Part shown: positions 1 to 12,600 of the stretch, piece by piece | Layout: each line of letters starts with the position of its first letter | Position numbering within the stretch: the first letter of the stretch is position 1 | The notes under the pieces: model-generated | The model's input: only the letters and a program-made list of their open reading frames with translations | The model's database searches: none | Told to the model about the DNA's origin: nothing | Position numbers and translations under genes: made by a program | Assembly: GCA_037447605.1 (NCBI GenBank) | Contig: CM074806.1 | Location: 1,797,452 to 1,861,451 of the forward strand | Reading direction: 5' to 3' | Source: Zygnema circumcarinatum | Lineage: Eukaryota > Streptophyta > Zygnematophyceae > Zygnematales > Zygnemataceae | DNA: 64,000 nt

Positions 1-62
1 GGGAGACGGAGAGGGAGAGGGAGAGGGAGAGGGAGAGGGAGAGGGAGACGGAGAGGGAGAGG
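1..62. repeat. (GAGAGG)n simple repeat
   Basis: Purine-rich hexanucleotide repeat at the window edge, about ten units of GAGAGG with occasional A/C substitutions. It may continue outside the window. No coding meaning is seen. Confidence 0.9.
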
Positions 63-744
63 AGCTACAAACAGAGAGAAGCACGCCTCACGATGCAGTA
101 TACACCCACCTCCAAAGATCTTAGAAGGATAAACAAATACAGCTGGAAGCACCTTTGAGCATGGGTTGCTGCCACCCGCAGACATATGCACAAATTTATG
201 TTTCTCCGGGCAACCCCCGGCTGCTGCCTTACAGAGGAGCCTGGCTAGTGTTCTGCGTTTACCTTGACGCTGTACCTCACAAGTGAATACCCCTACCAAA
301 CAAAAAAAAAGACCAAACTAAGTACCAGAGTGGAGATCTATTCACTGCTAGCCAAGAGATGGAGGCCTCCAATAAATGCACGTACACAAATAGACACGCT
401 GCATGTGCCCACGACACAACTCGCAGGTTCTGCCCTTTGTAAAAGTAATTCCCAACTAGACGACGTTTTATGGAGCGCATTGCAATTCATCGACGTTGTA
501 ATCAGGCAAACGAAAGCCTGCGTGGGAAGACAAGGCTCCAAGCCTCGCACAGAGATCGTGAAGAAACAAGTAGCAACCTTTTTCGACACTTACTGCAACG
601 ACGTCTCGGTCATGATTCAAGGGAAGGAGCAATACTCCAAAAATATCATTTTTTTTTGGTCCCGAGCAATGGCAGTAGGCCAGGAACAAAGTAGGTAACC
701 GGGAGAAATCATGTCACAATTACCCGCGCCTGTGTTTCCGGTAC

Positions 745-3700
745 CTGTAGCCTCAAGGCCTCCTCTGCAGCAGCAACGCGCTCTTTGAAGATTTCCCACT
801 CATACTTGCTTCGTTCCAAAATCTGCAGCTCCAATGCAGTAGCGAACAGCTCATCTTCAGGCCACTGTTACTGTACGTGAGCTCAAAAGCACTGTTCGAA
901 CATTGATACATAGCTCACAAGTACAAAACATAGACTTAGCAGTTGACTGTGAAGCAAAGAATGGGAGGGAAAAGGGGCGGAAGGGGGGGGGGGGGGGAAG
1001 GCACGGGTAGGACTGCAACAGGATAGCGACCCTTACATCTGCAGCCAATGTCTTTTCCGCCATAATCTCCGCCTGCACCCATCGTTTCAAGCCATACCAA
1101 ACCAGTCCTTTCACCATCGTCAGACCCTGGCAATAAGAACATACTAAGGTCCCTTCATACTCCTTCCTTGCATAAAATCAGGCTTCATGAAGCGAAAAAG
1201 GCAGTGGCAGTCAAAAACGTGCTCAAGCAGTCATGTCCACTCATCCTACTTTATGAATTCATGCAAAGAAGTTAGGTTGGAGACGCGTGTCGCTGGAGAA
1301 ACAAATCACTCTACTTCGCCACATCCTACTTCTCAGTGGGAGGGGCTCACCGGGTCAGGATTGGTGAGCTGAGGGGCGAGAATGCGAATGTACTGAGCAT
1401 CAACCACGCCAACGCGCTCGTGAGCCGGTCCCTGCATCCAGACATTACTGGCAAGGTGAGAACCACCCGCAACTGCATCTTTGCTACAAGCCTGCAAGTA
1501 GCATTACCGCACCTGTGCACACTTGCCCAAAGCGAAGTCGAGTCCCCACGCGTGCACCAAGTCATTCTGCACAGCCAAATCAACTTATTTAGAAAGGCAG
1601 CGACGGTAAGCAAACTGGTAACAGCAGCCCCATAAATTCATAGTTTCATATAAACCTGAATAATGTGCCAAGCGCAGCGCCAAGCTGCACGTGAAAACAC
1701 CGGAACTTGGATCTCCACAAACCTGCAAACAGGCAAGAATAATATGAAGCTTTCAGTTTTACACACAATCCTGGGAGAGCACTAGCTCTGCTATGACCAC
1801 CAAAATTTAAGAATGTCGTGCGCGAGTTGTGCTGCAGCAGCAACAACAAAGTTCATGGGACAACCACGCCGCCCTGCATGCAGTGCAACCGGGCCATGCA
1901 TAAAATGGAGGTAGCTGCTAAGGGTTCTACGCATGCTTGCAGTGAGCCTTTCCTCACCCAGCACATGGAGGCTTCTGGTTGTCCTGACACCATCCAGGTT
2001 TCTCGTTGGCCTCCCTGACGACCCCTTCCACCAACACACAATATTGAATGAAGTCCCGTCGTTGTGCAGAAAAAAAATAGGAGTCTGGCATTCTTTCACA
2101 TACACTCCTAACCCCAGCAATGCCCGTCTGCCTTTCCCTTCTTGTGCGAAACGTTGCAGGATCTGAAATCTAGCTATACGCGGACGTCTGTATTCGAGTA
2201 ACTACCATTTACACGTAATTCTCGAGCTCCAATTGATCAGACAGCCAAATTGGTATTGGTTAACTCGACCCAATCCGGATTCATATAGACAAATTCACTA
2301 TCCACTCCAAGCTTCACATCTGTTGGCTAAAGATCAATATTTACTGCTAAGCTATTGACGATTGCCCTTGAATGGTGGCAAAACGGCAGTATGGGCATAT
2401 AGGCAGCACATTTGCATTGATCGTGTGCATTGCACCTTATTCATTTTTTTGTAAAGTGTAATTTGCAGTTCAGCATCAGTTTTCATCTGTTTTGAATTGT
2501 CATCTTTTGCAGCATCAGTGTTACACCGCCAGCCTTTCAGTGCTGGAAAGCTCACAGGTCGAGCGCACCTGTGCACCTCAACAGCAGGGACGCGGCGGGT
2601 CATCTGCCAGGTCAGTGATGTGGATGCATCCGGTTCAACTGCTGGCTGTGAAATTTCAAGGCCGTACTTTTTTGCCAAAGCAAGATACCTGCTTCCCCAG
2701 CATCCAAGCAAAGTTCAAATTTCAGAGAGCAAGCAGTCAAGATGGGGAGGTGATACAATCGGCAGGTCTTCCTGGCAGGAACGAAGGTGGAAAAGGTGAA
2801 TTAAGCCAGTTCTCAGAAAAAAATCAGGTCACGGCATGCTGCCCAAAAGCAGACGATTTTACAACCTTGGACAGGGCAAATCTCTTACTCTTTGGGTTCA
2901 AAGTTGGTGACGTCAATGTCTGCGTCCCACAGAAAAATGTACTCAAAGGATGCAACCACGTCTGGATGAAGGAAGCGCTTTGCGAACCACCTGCAAGCCC
3001 CATATCCTGCAAGTCCATGCTATCTTGCACTCCAGCAGCAACACTTCCAGCAAAAACTAAACAATCTACCATTTGATTCTTTCTGTTGCAAAGTATGGGT
3101 TTAAGCATACAAAGGCTTTGGAGAATGTGCATTGGTTTCAAACGAATCTGGATGTGCGTGCATTTGTAAAAAGTTAAAACTAGGGAAGTCAAGTAGAAAG
3201 CTCCAAGCCTGTCCAAGGCGGGTTTCTAAAACAAGCCAGACCCTTTGAACCAGAAAACATTCATACGCTAAGGTTTACGAGCCTAGCAGCTCAGAAAAAC
3301 AGTGGCCCAAGCCTGAGCAGGAGAGAGAGAGCATACATGTGGAAGGCAGCAACAAACTCCTCACCACTTAGATTGGCGTTGAGCTGATACATGAATGGTG
3401 TCAGCAGCCCACTGGTACTCCAACCAGTCATCCACCTTACCGTCCTCGTGAAACAGCATGATGGACCACTCTTTAGATCTGAACTGCAACCCTCCCGTAC
3501 CGGCTAATGTTACCACCTTCCAGCTCTTATGGAGTAGTATATCATTTATACTACATGGAGTTATCTACGTGAAGTGACCTTTCTATGTTACCTTCCTTGT
3601 GTTAGTCATTCTCCTTACTAAGTCTGCATTGTTGTGCTTTGGAGCCTACATTTATCACATGTCCCCATGATGCTCATTTGGGTGTCGCTCTGATATTGTC

Positions 3701-6399
3701 AGCATGATTCATCTGCAACAAAGAGAGCGCGAGATACACGAGGCGAGAGGGGGGAAGATAAGGATATATGGAAGAGGAACGGGGACAGGAGGGCTGGACT
3801 AAGACCGGGGTATGGACTAAAGCATGGAAATACAATAAAAAGGAGAAACGGAGGAGCGGGAAAAGGCAGGAAAGATCAAGTAGAAGAGTAGGTGGGAATG
3901 ACTGGGAAGCGTGGTGATGGGAAGCAAAAGAAGGGAACTTAATTTGACAGCAAAGAGGAATCGATGGACAAACGCAAAGAAGAGAGGAGGGGGCGTTGAT
4001 GAATAGTAGGGAGAAGGAAAAGAGGGTACAGCCTGTCGCAAAAGTGGGATGAAGGTTGAAAAGTAGAGATGAGTTAATCGAAGTGTGAAATGTAGAGGAT
4101 AGACGGCAATAGACAAAATAGAAGTGAGAAGGGACATTGAAAGGCTGGGTGAGGTCAGAATATTGAGAGTGCATGATAAGAGAGGTCAGCGAGGAAGCAC
4201 TATGCCAGTGTGCTTAATCCTTCGAAAAAAGGCATTTCAAAGGACTCTAAAAAGGTACCATATGGGTTTTAGACGAAGAGTCAGAGTAAGCTTGCCAGTC
4301 TTCTCTAATCTGACCTGACTGCATCTGATAGGAAGGACCACCTCAGGCCCAGGATAGGCAAGCACCTTGGCAACAATACTGTCCACGTTGGTTGCAGATT
4401 TGTACGAGGAGTACAACGCTAGCAAATACTGTGGCCTCGTCGGAAGGTCCTGTCGAGATATACACAATAGCCTCCATCAGCAATTCTAGTTGAATTTCTT
4501 TTGGGTAGTCAAACGAAGAATGCGGTTTGTAAAGTTGCTAGCACTGAAGACTTCTGACGAAAATGAAGCTCTTCTTTTTTGACATCGGAAACAGCAGGAT
4601 TTGAACATTTCCACCGTCGACGGGGAGATGTGAGAAACACGAAAAAGAGGTAGACAGGGACCTCTTCTGGCTTGCCCTGTAGGCGACGCATATAGAGATC
4701 AGTTGTGGGCACAATGATGCCAGGTGGCAGCCCGTCAACACCGGTCGGCAGGGTCACTGTGTGGTTGGTTTTTGTGCCAACCTCCTGCACTTGAAAGAAG
4801 ATATTGCATGAGAAACACATTCGAATGACACCAATTCGTATCTCAACAATAGAGAGTGTCTTTGCACAAAGATATAAGATGCTTTTAGCCGGGCTGGATA
4901 AATGAACAACATAAAAGCAAGGTTGAAGCAAGAGAAAGACCTGTTCCAACCCGATATCTGAATCGAAACCCTTAGACTATCAATCCATAGTAAGTACTTT
5001 AAGAAAGACTATTTCCGGCTTTCAAGACAAAAAAAACTTGCTAAAAGACACGAGCCATAGCATATAAACGTAACATTGTTATTCTAGAAAATTTTGGCCT
5101 GCAATGTTGCAAGATCTATTTGTGACAAGTCCCTTACGTATCTTCCGGAAAGCCATATTTGTACTTGAAATAACTCGTGTTAGTTGTTTTCGCTCTAAAG
5201 AAACTAGATATTTTGGCACAAAACGACTCCATGGACACCATGCTCAGGATTTCCAAAAGCCGAGAAGGCAAATTGCCTCACGAGGTTTGTATTTCTTCCT
5301 GTTAGGGTCGCATGTAAGCGCAAGTCTTTACCTGACTTCATGCAACAAGTATCTGAACAGGACAGTTGGCAAAGTAATGGACGACGCCCCAGTTGAATGT
5401 GCTCTAAAATTAGGAACTACTTCATCATTTACTTTCGGCACCATTTTCATTGTACGTTGTTTCGTGCATTTTCACTCAATTGCATTCCGCATTCTGCATT
5501 TGCATGTGTACAACTTAAAAGACGATATGCATCACGAAATCTACACACCTTGCAAGAAGGGGGAATGAGCTGCTCCTCCTTAAGCTTCTTCAGCAAAGAC
5601 GCTCCTGGAGACTCCACCGACGAAAACATGAAATTCGGTATCTGCACACCACCGAGTGCCTCTTATGAGCCTGCCCCTTGCAGTCCTCACTTTGCAGCAT
5701 ACGTATTGCATTATGGTTTTGTTCAGATTAGGGCCGAATGCACCTAAGGCCGAGTCTATAAACGTATAAATTCCTTGATCATGCGCGCTTTTGACCTAAT
5801 GGATTGAATGAAACGGGGCATAAGTACCTGAGCTGCCAAAACTCCAATTGCAATACCAATCACCAGTCCAAAATACGCGTTTCCAATGAGAGGGCGTCTC
5901 CTGTGCGGCGCATTGCTGCAAATGCCACGGACAAGAAATAAAGGAAATAATTTTAGTAATGTTAATATTATCCACGAATCTTTTGTCCAAATGTCTCCAA
6001 GGGTAGAGTGCAAAGGAATAGAACGACAAGAGTGGCTCATGAATTCTTCGCGGCGCCGAAATTATGACAAACGGTTGATGTACGCCCTTTCTCCTTCTCA
6101 AAACTGGGAGCTTGACACACGAGCTAAGTGAGAGTAGCTCTATCAGAGTTCGAGGACACAAATGCGCGCTCCATAGCTTAACCAATATCCCCCCCTTCTA
6201 TCCATCAAAGAAAGAGAGCCCTAAAGAAAGAGCGAGAGAATATTCCCCCGTCATCCCTCCCTCACCCCTGATGGCGCGCCCCCAAACGCCAGACGATGGC
6301 GAGCACAAGCAGCAGCGAGCCCAGCATGCACAAGTCATGGATGCCGCGGTCAGCCTCCACCAACAGGATGCGCTGCTCTTGCGCTTGCTCGTCTGCCAT
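745..6399 (-). CDS. DUF707 family type II membrane protein (lysine-ketoglutarate-reductase trans-splicing-related family)
   Basis: Fourteen exons whose phases all close: 6399-6266, 5915-5828, 5641-5549, 4784-4662, 4449-4366, 3483-3365, 2990-2889, 2688-2569, 2014-1958, 1722-1656, 1566-1513, 1431-1351, 1126-1037, 864-745 (444 codons). Start chosen at 6399 (MADEQAQEQR). Two hydrophobic stretches lie near the N-terminus (about residues 22-40 and 55-74), suggesting a membrane anchor, probably in the secretory pathway. Family blocks seen in order: LPTRPQYLLALYSSYKS, MLFHEDGKVDDW, KWWFAKRFLHPDVV, FLWDADIDV, YGLEISQPA, PVFSRAAWRCAW, NDLVHAWGLDFALGKCAQ and PAHERVGVVDAQYI. These match DUF707 (PF05212) closely; the biochemical role of the family is not established and the 'reductase' name is historical. 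After the last placed exon, a 3' splice site at about 593-595 is followed at once by TAA in frame, so the stop may be the first codon of a final exon (590-592); this is inferred. Divergent from the Gly-rich gene at 6895. Confidence 0.9.
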
Positions 6400-6894
6400 G
6401 GCCCTCCAGCCGTCCGTGTCTCCCTCCCTCCCTCCCTCCCTCTCCTCCGCCCTTCCTCCCCGCGATCTGTCCCTTTCCACGACCACTCACTGTTAGCGTG
6501 AAGCGTTGAACAAGAAAATTTGAACCAGTAATCTTTGAGTTTATTGTCACAGTTTAGCGTACACACATAGAACGCCACGTTGGTCGGGCCAAGCGAGCCC
6601 GAACAGAACTAGAACGCTCATGCAGCATGGAGTGGGGAACACGTGGCGACCCCGCAGTCGTGGAGACGTGCAGCGCGACGCCACGTGGCGCCACGTGGCA
6701 TGAACCTTCGCGAGACGGGCGGTAAGTCAGGGCGGGGCGTGAGGCCTGCGTGGCGTGCAGGGCAGGGCTACGGGCGGGGAGAGAGCGAGAGAGGGAGGGA
6801 GGGAGAAAGGGAGGAGCTAGCGGAGAGAGAAGAGGAGAGGACAGCGAGGGAGAAGGCGGCAACCGATACTGTGCCGTTGGTTGAAAGGAGGACG
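6400..6894. promoter_or_regulatory. Divergent promoter with three G-boxes
   Basis: The 495 bp between the DUF707 start (-) and the Gly/His-rich gene start (+). It holds three perfect CACGTGGC motifs at 6640-6647, 6682-6689 and 6692-6699, the last two only 10 bp apart. CACGTG is the core recognised by plant bZIP and bHLH factors, and CACGTGGC is the ABRE-like extended form. A GGGA/GAGA-rich stretch at about 6778-6850 lies just before the + start. Use by both genes is inferred from position. Confidence 0.6.
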
Positions 6895-8340
6895 ATGCCG
6901 GGCCACGGAGGAGGCGGTCACGGAGGTGGTGGTCATGGCGGCGGTGGTCATGGCGGCGGCTTCCATGGCGGGCCTGGCTTCGGGCCCCATGGCGGCCCAG
7001 GGTTCGGGGGTCCGGGGTTCCGAGGCCCGGGGTTTGGATTTGGGGGGCCTGGGCTCTTTGGGCCATGGCGGCCGCCAGGATGGTGGGGCCCTCCGCCCGT
7101 GTTCGCGTGGTGGAACAGTGGCACGCTGGCGCTGGCAGGCTTTGGCGGATGGATTCTTGGCAGGAACTCTGCTGGGACGGGTGCTCCCGCCACCTCTTCC
7201 ACCACCATTATCAACAACTATCCCACGCCGGAGGCTGCTGCACAGGCTACCAGCACCGCCAGGTATGGCTTGTGCTCGTTTGTTATTGAGCTTCTTAGGT
7301 AGCGTTTAGGCTGTGAGAGCATTCCGATGTCTTACCTCTGTCGCTCGTTTTGCGGCGACGCGTGGGAGCTCACAGTAGGACTAAGAATCCGCGTCTATGT
7401 CGACCTTCTGCTTTTTCATAGGGTGATTCACCGAACTTTGTGGGTTGTTTGCAGCAGTTTGTGTATATGCCGTAGTGCAATTTTTTTTGCAAGGCTGAGT
7501 GCAACAAAAAAAATAGGATTGTGCGAGTGTTCGAGGATTAAGCGGGACTGGCTCTGTAGTTTCCAAGTTTTGTCTCTTCTTGTCAGATTTGGCAAGGTCG
7601 TAAAATAAGCTTACAATATGGAGTATCATGCTGGAGGCATGCTGGAGGATGACAAGATTTCTCCTGGATGGCTGGTGGTGAACAGTGGAGCTGACGTGGA
7701 GTTGAACATAACGCTGGTGGCGCTTATGGGCCCATCGGAAGCAAATGGTTCACACGCGCTATTTATTGATGAAAATCTCATTTTCGTCCTGCAGGTACAA
7801 AAAAAAAAAAAAAAGGTGTTTGGCTTTGCATGTTGTAAGTAAAAAAGGTAAAACGCTTAGTCACTGCAGCAGAGGCTGGTGTAAAAGCTGACTTGCAAGA
7901 TGAGGCATTCTGAGGCTGGTGTATGTTTGCTGTGTGTGAAGGTTGGAGAGAGTGTACAGCAAGCAAATGTGCAGGGCAAGAGCGCGGCTCAGTCAGGGCT
8001 CTCTGTGAACCAGACTCTTTTCCTGCCCTTGAAGCCTCCATCTGCTAATGAGCTTCAGGTTGCTATCTATGGCGGAAAAGAGAATGGTCTTTTGGCATTG
8101 GGCCGTATCAACCTTCCGGAGCCCCGCACGCCTGGAGGAGAGAGCAAGGACATATCCATCCGGTTGAATAATCTGGGTGGCGCACCCTGTGGGCGCATCA
8201 TGACAGTCGTGTCCTATAATAGGCCTATCCCTCGGCCGTCCCCTACCCCTCCACCCTCGGCACCTCCGACAGCCACAGGCACTGCAGCAAGGGATCCTGC
8301 GTCTGTTGCTGAGTCCCTTGGGTGGACTGCCACCAAGTGA
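6895..8340 (+). CDS. Gly/His-rich protein with hydrophobic segment and possible C2-like C-terminal region; product not recognised
   Basis: Exon 1 (6895-7262) begins MPGHGGGGHGGGGHGG. It encodes repeated GHGG/PGFGG units, then a Trp/Pro-rich stretch and a hydrophobic segment (TLALAGFGGWILG, near residue 85), followed by a TTIINNYPTPE stretch; donor AG|GTATGG. A middle exon ends at 7794 (CTGCAG|GTACAA) and includes WLVVNSGADVELNITLVAL. A last exon beginning about 7930 runs to the TGA at 8338-8340; it holds ELQVAIYGGKENGLLALG and a Pro/Ser-rich tail. The alternating beta-strand pattern of the last two exons resembles a C2-type sandwich, but I cannot identify the family. The junction between exon 1 (phase 2) and the middle exon is not resolved; a small exon in 7263-7620 may be missing. 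Divergent from the DUF707 gene. Confidence 0.55.
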
Positions 8341-9610
8341 CGTGTTTGCCTCGTATAGAATAAAGCAGCACGGGACGATGTAGTTATAGATAGCCCTTGG
8401 GCTATAGTTTGCTCCATAAGTTCAAGAAGACGGTCCTTGTGGGGGAAGTGATGTACATGGAAAAGGAATGAAGGGAAAAATAAGAAAGAGAGGTCCTCAA
8501 CTTAATTAAGCACAAAATTAAAATTTCTTGGTAAGAGTTGTCTGTGATGTTGTAGATGATGGCAGCCCTATTTCGGGACTAGCACGAGCATGAGGGCATG
8601 GATTTCCAGTGTGAATGTCTCACGTGTCGTGTTTAAAGTGGGAGGAGTTCTTCTCTAGGGAGTAGTGTACACTGGTGCCCGGAAGGGGCAAGCAATGTTA
8701 TACGTGTTTTTTTTTGAATGACGAAGTTATTGCTTAAAAACTCTTTTAGCTCGTGTCCACCTTTTTCCGGAAAATGGCTATGTGGTCTATTGGAAGTGTC
8801 CAGCCATCTGGCTTTCTTCGTTCCCGTCCTTCATATTTTGATCTCCAGGCGTTATTCACGTGATGTCCGGAGAGTCCGATCTCATGTTTATTGGGAGGCT
8901 TTAGGTTCTATTTTTCGTGTAAATTGCCGCTTGCAAATGCATCGAGAGCTGCAACATGCAATCTTCTTGCCACTGCTGCCTCTGGTTGCAAAAGTTGTGT
9001 TGTATTGGATATCCTATCACCAGTCCGACGACAGACTGATGCTGGACCTTTTCCAGTTGAAACCCTCAGAGGAACGGGTGTTCAAAAGGGGAGCTAATGC
9101 TTTCACCAAAGAGTGCTCCCTAGCCAGAGCAACTCGCATTCATCACCATTCTGTGCACATACAATAGAGCGAGAATCGGAACACATGCGTTGTTGAACAA
9201 TAATTGGACACCTGTGTATGTCAGCCTAAATGTGACTCCTCTCATTTGCAGACGTCCACACCGCCACTGTGCTATGCACCTGCACTGCCCACACGAGCTT
9301 ACTTGCGGGTGCTATGCCTACAGCAGCGAGTTCTCAAGCAGCCACCGCTCCCTCATTGAATGCCGGCCCAGCCTGAAGAGAGCCTCATGCTCCGTTGCTG
9401 TCTTCCCACCTTAATTCCACATCGGCCCTTGCCTCGTCCTTACAACAATGTGCCCAAGTCAAGTTGGTCTCGTTGCCTCAGGCACCCAGCAGCTGGTTGC
9501 TGGGAAAACAAAAGTTTTTGAAGCCTATATAAGAGCAAAGTTGACTCGTTCTTACAAAAAAGGCTCCAGAAGCGAACGTCCCGATAGATTAAGATCTCTC
9601 AAAACGCTAT
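8341..9610. other. Intergenic region between convergent genes
   Basis: Lies between the stop of the Gly/His-rich gene (+) and the stop of eIF(iso)4G (-), so it should hold both 3' UTRs. A possible A-rich polyadenylation element (AATAAAG) is at 8359-8365. ORFs of up to about 150 codons occur but show no family features or splice-consistent structure. Nothing else is recognised. Confidence 0.5.
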
Positions 9611-12600
9611 TCAGGATACAGTGGCCAACTCCTGCGGCAGGTCAAAATCCTTCAATAACTGTTCCAAGGGTGGCTGTGTCCCACTAGTAGGATCAGACAA
9701 CAACTCGTTAAGCTGCCACCCTGCCTTGCCAACAATATCCACCAGTGCACTCGCACTACATTCTGCTTTTAGTACCTTGAGCGTAGCAACTGCAAGGTCC
9801 ACCCGACTCGGTCCTTCTTCCAATTTCTGAACCATTGTCGGCAACAGACTAAGGGGGGTCGCCTGTGCCAGGAACAGGCGAGCCACAATGTCCGCTGTGC
9901 ATTTTATGGCAACTGGTATATCCAAAACAAGATCATCCAGCATTTCTGCTACCTTCAACAAGCCTTCCCCTAGGGCTTCCTCGGTTACCACCTTTTCGGC
10001 ATGAAGGTGAATAAACAGCTTGGCAACAAGTTGCTGTTCTCTTGGCTTCCCCTCCATCGCTGTGCAGATCGCTTCCTGCACTATCCGCGCATGCAGATGC
10101 GGAGATTCCAACTCCGTCACACAAGTAGCTGCCTCTTTCACGTCCGCAACATCCATGTATTCCTTCAACAGCGAAGTTGTTTTCTTGCTAACATCCCCTT
10201 CCCATTGTCGCACAGCCACACTCTTCTCCGCCGCTGGAACAGCCCGCTGTTCGCGTGCTGCAGGCACCTTAACAGGAGCAGCGCTGGATACTGCCGGAGG
10301 CCCTCCTGAAGTGGAACGGCCGGCAAGGGGCAGAGTTGCCGCGGCCATGGGCTGCGGTGTGCCAACCAGTGCACTCGGCCTGCCAACAAAGGCCGAGGCT
10401 GCCACTTCCCGTGCTGGCCCCATACCAGGGCCCATTGCCAGACTTCCCCCAGAGGGCAAATTCCGAGGTGGTGCAGATGACAAGCCACCTCCACCAGCAC
10501 TCCCACGTGGTCGGCGGCCAACCGCTACAGTTTCCCACCCTTCGAGATCAACTCCAAGCCCAATGGTTGGTGCTTTTCCTTGGGGAGCACCGGGCATGTT
10601 GCCCCACGAAGGACCCACAGGAAAGAGAGGAGAATCCCGCGACCCTGCAGAGCTTGCTGCACGGAGGCCCAAATTGGCAGCTCCGGGGCGCAGGCCAAGG
10701 TTGGCAGCAGCCTCGGCATGGACCTCTGTAAGCTTCATGGCCTTCACCTCCTTGCGGCGTGGCACCCACTTGTTGGATCGCAGCTCCAAGAGATCCTTGC
10801 ATCTGAATCGAAGGCGAGAGGACAAGTGAGAGGCATTCCCTAGTTGCTTCACGCGCCGACAATATTGTTCCAGCGCTTTGTGTCCTTTGGTGCTTTCGTC
10901 CAGGCCCTTTCCTGCCGTCGTTAGCAATTGACACAAGGCCTCCACGCTCTCTTCCTCTGGCTCACTTTTCTCATCCCCCATGAGCTCCTGCGGAACAGAT
11001 AGGACAGATCCCAGACAGTAATTCGTTTCAGCCACCCTAAGATAACTTCATCAGCCTACAACTGCAGCACTGGTTACCACCTATTGGTGCCCAACCTCTC
11101 CCCAACCTGGTCTGTGACAGTGGCTCACCTGGACGCATGCATGCACAATTTTCTCGGGAATCAGTTTCTGCTTGAACAGCTCTCCAATAAAACGAATATT
11201 TCCAAGGGTGCGAAGCTTCACCAGCCGTTCTTTTTCTAGGCGGAGACCAGCCTGCACTCACATGCCTCAGCAAGTTAGGTAGGTCCCAACCTTCAACTAC
11301 GCTTTCCACGAACCAGTTTGAGGAAATGTAAACTCAAAAGCTTTGACCGATCGTCCCTGTCTTCACTCCTGACACATACTCAAGATGATGCACCCAACCA
11401 GTTGCAATCCATACAGACCTAGTGCACAGCAGTATTATTGAACTACCTGATCAGGCCGCGTCATGGTGCGCACTTCCTCCCGCAGTGCAGCAGCGCCCTC
11501 AAACTCCTCCTGACAGGTATTTAATAGAACACGTCTGAAGGTGGCAGGCTTCTGCTCCTGACCATTCGCCGCTGGCGGAGCTGGAAATTCCGGCAAGGCG
11601 CTGCTCAGGGATACACAAAGCTGTGCGTACATAGAACAAAAGGTCGGTTCTAGCACCGCCTTTTCAAATAGCTGCCCTATGACGACCTGTGCACAAATCC
11701 ACCCGCATCCAAGAATGAGCCTCAGCATGAATATCCATCTCTATTGCAACCAAAAACATATATTCTACTCGATTGGATGACAACACCGTACATCTTGTAT
11801 ACCACCAAGCTCATCTTGCTAGGACCTTGCCATTGCTCAACTGTGACACACACAGACTAAAGGAAATCGAAGATCCTGAAAGGACCAACAACGCTCATGA
11901 CCTCCCCAACGATACTAACTGCCTCATGAAAGTATGTTTGTAACCAACATCCCACTAAAGTCTCTTCAAAAAACTGCTTGCACTAAAAAAACAATGGAGA
12001 AGCATCAATCGCCTCTCCCGTCCACCGCACGATGTACGCGTAGGAAAAAACCTGCTGGCCGGTAAACTGCCTTGCCGTTGTTACCTGAAGAAGCTCAGCA
12101 GAAGCGATGCCAACGTGCACTATTTGCTCCAGCAGTACATCGTACTTTTCCGGTGTCAGCTTGTTCAGAATTCTGCAAGATGTCAGAAAACCAATCAGCT
12201 GAAAAGAAGCTACCTACACTGCTAGAGGCCGCCTGAGCTCCTCACCAGCGCTGATGGCAACAGGTATAACTGACCCACATCATCACTTGACATATCCATA
12301 AGAACACCACCCCATACATTCAGGATCAGCTTCATGCTCCTAGTCTAGTCTGACTTAAGGTACTCATTATTTGATTCCGGGCCAAGGTGTTTATCAATGC
12401 AGCATCCTGCACTTCATTGCCGTCTTGATGAATCACCTCAAAAGCACTAAGGTTTAATACACACAAAAGCTGCTTGCACTAACGAGAAAACATCGACACG
12501 CCAAAAACATCGAAGTCCTAAACGTATGCATTCGTAGTTCTACTTCAGCTTGAAAAGTCGCCGCAAAAACACACGGGGAGGCAGGCTCAAGCTTGTCCTT

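Noticed and set aside
7327-7608. Open frame in the intron of the Gly/His-rich gene
   Set aside because: Cys/Ile-rich chance ORF in T/G-rich intron; it does not join in phase to the downstream exon and has a stop before it.
10020-10829. 269-codon plus-strand ORF
   Set aside because: Antisense to the long last exon of eIF(iso)4G, which has clear MIF4G and MA3-like content in the other strand.
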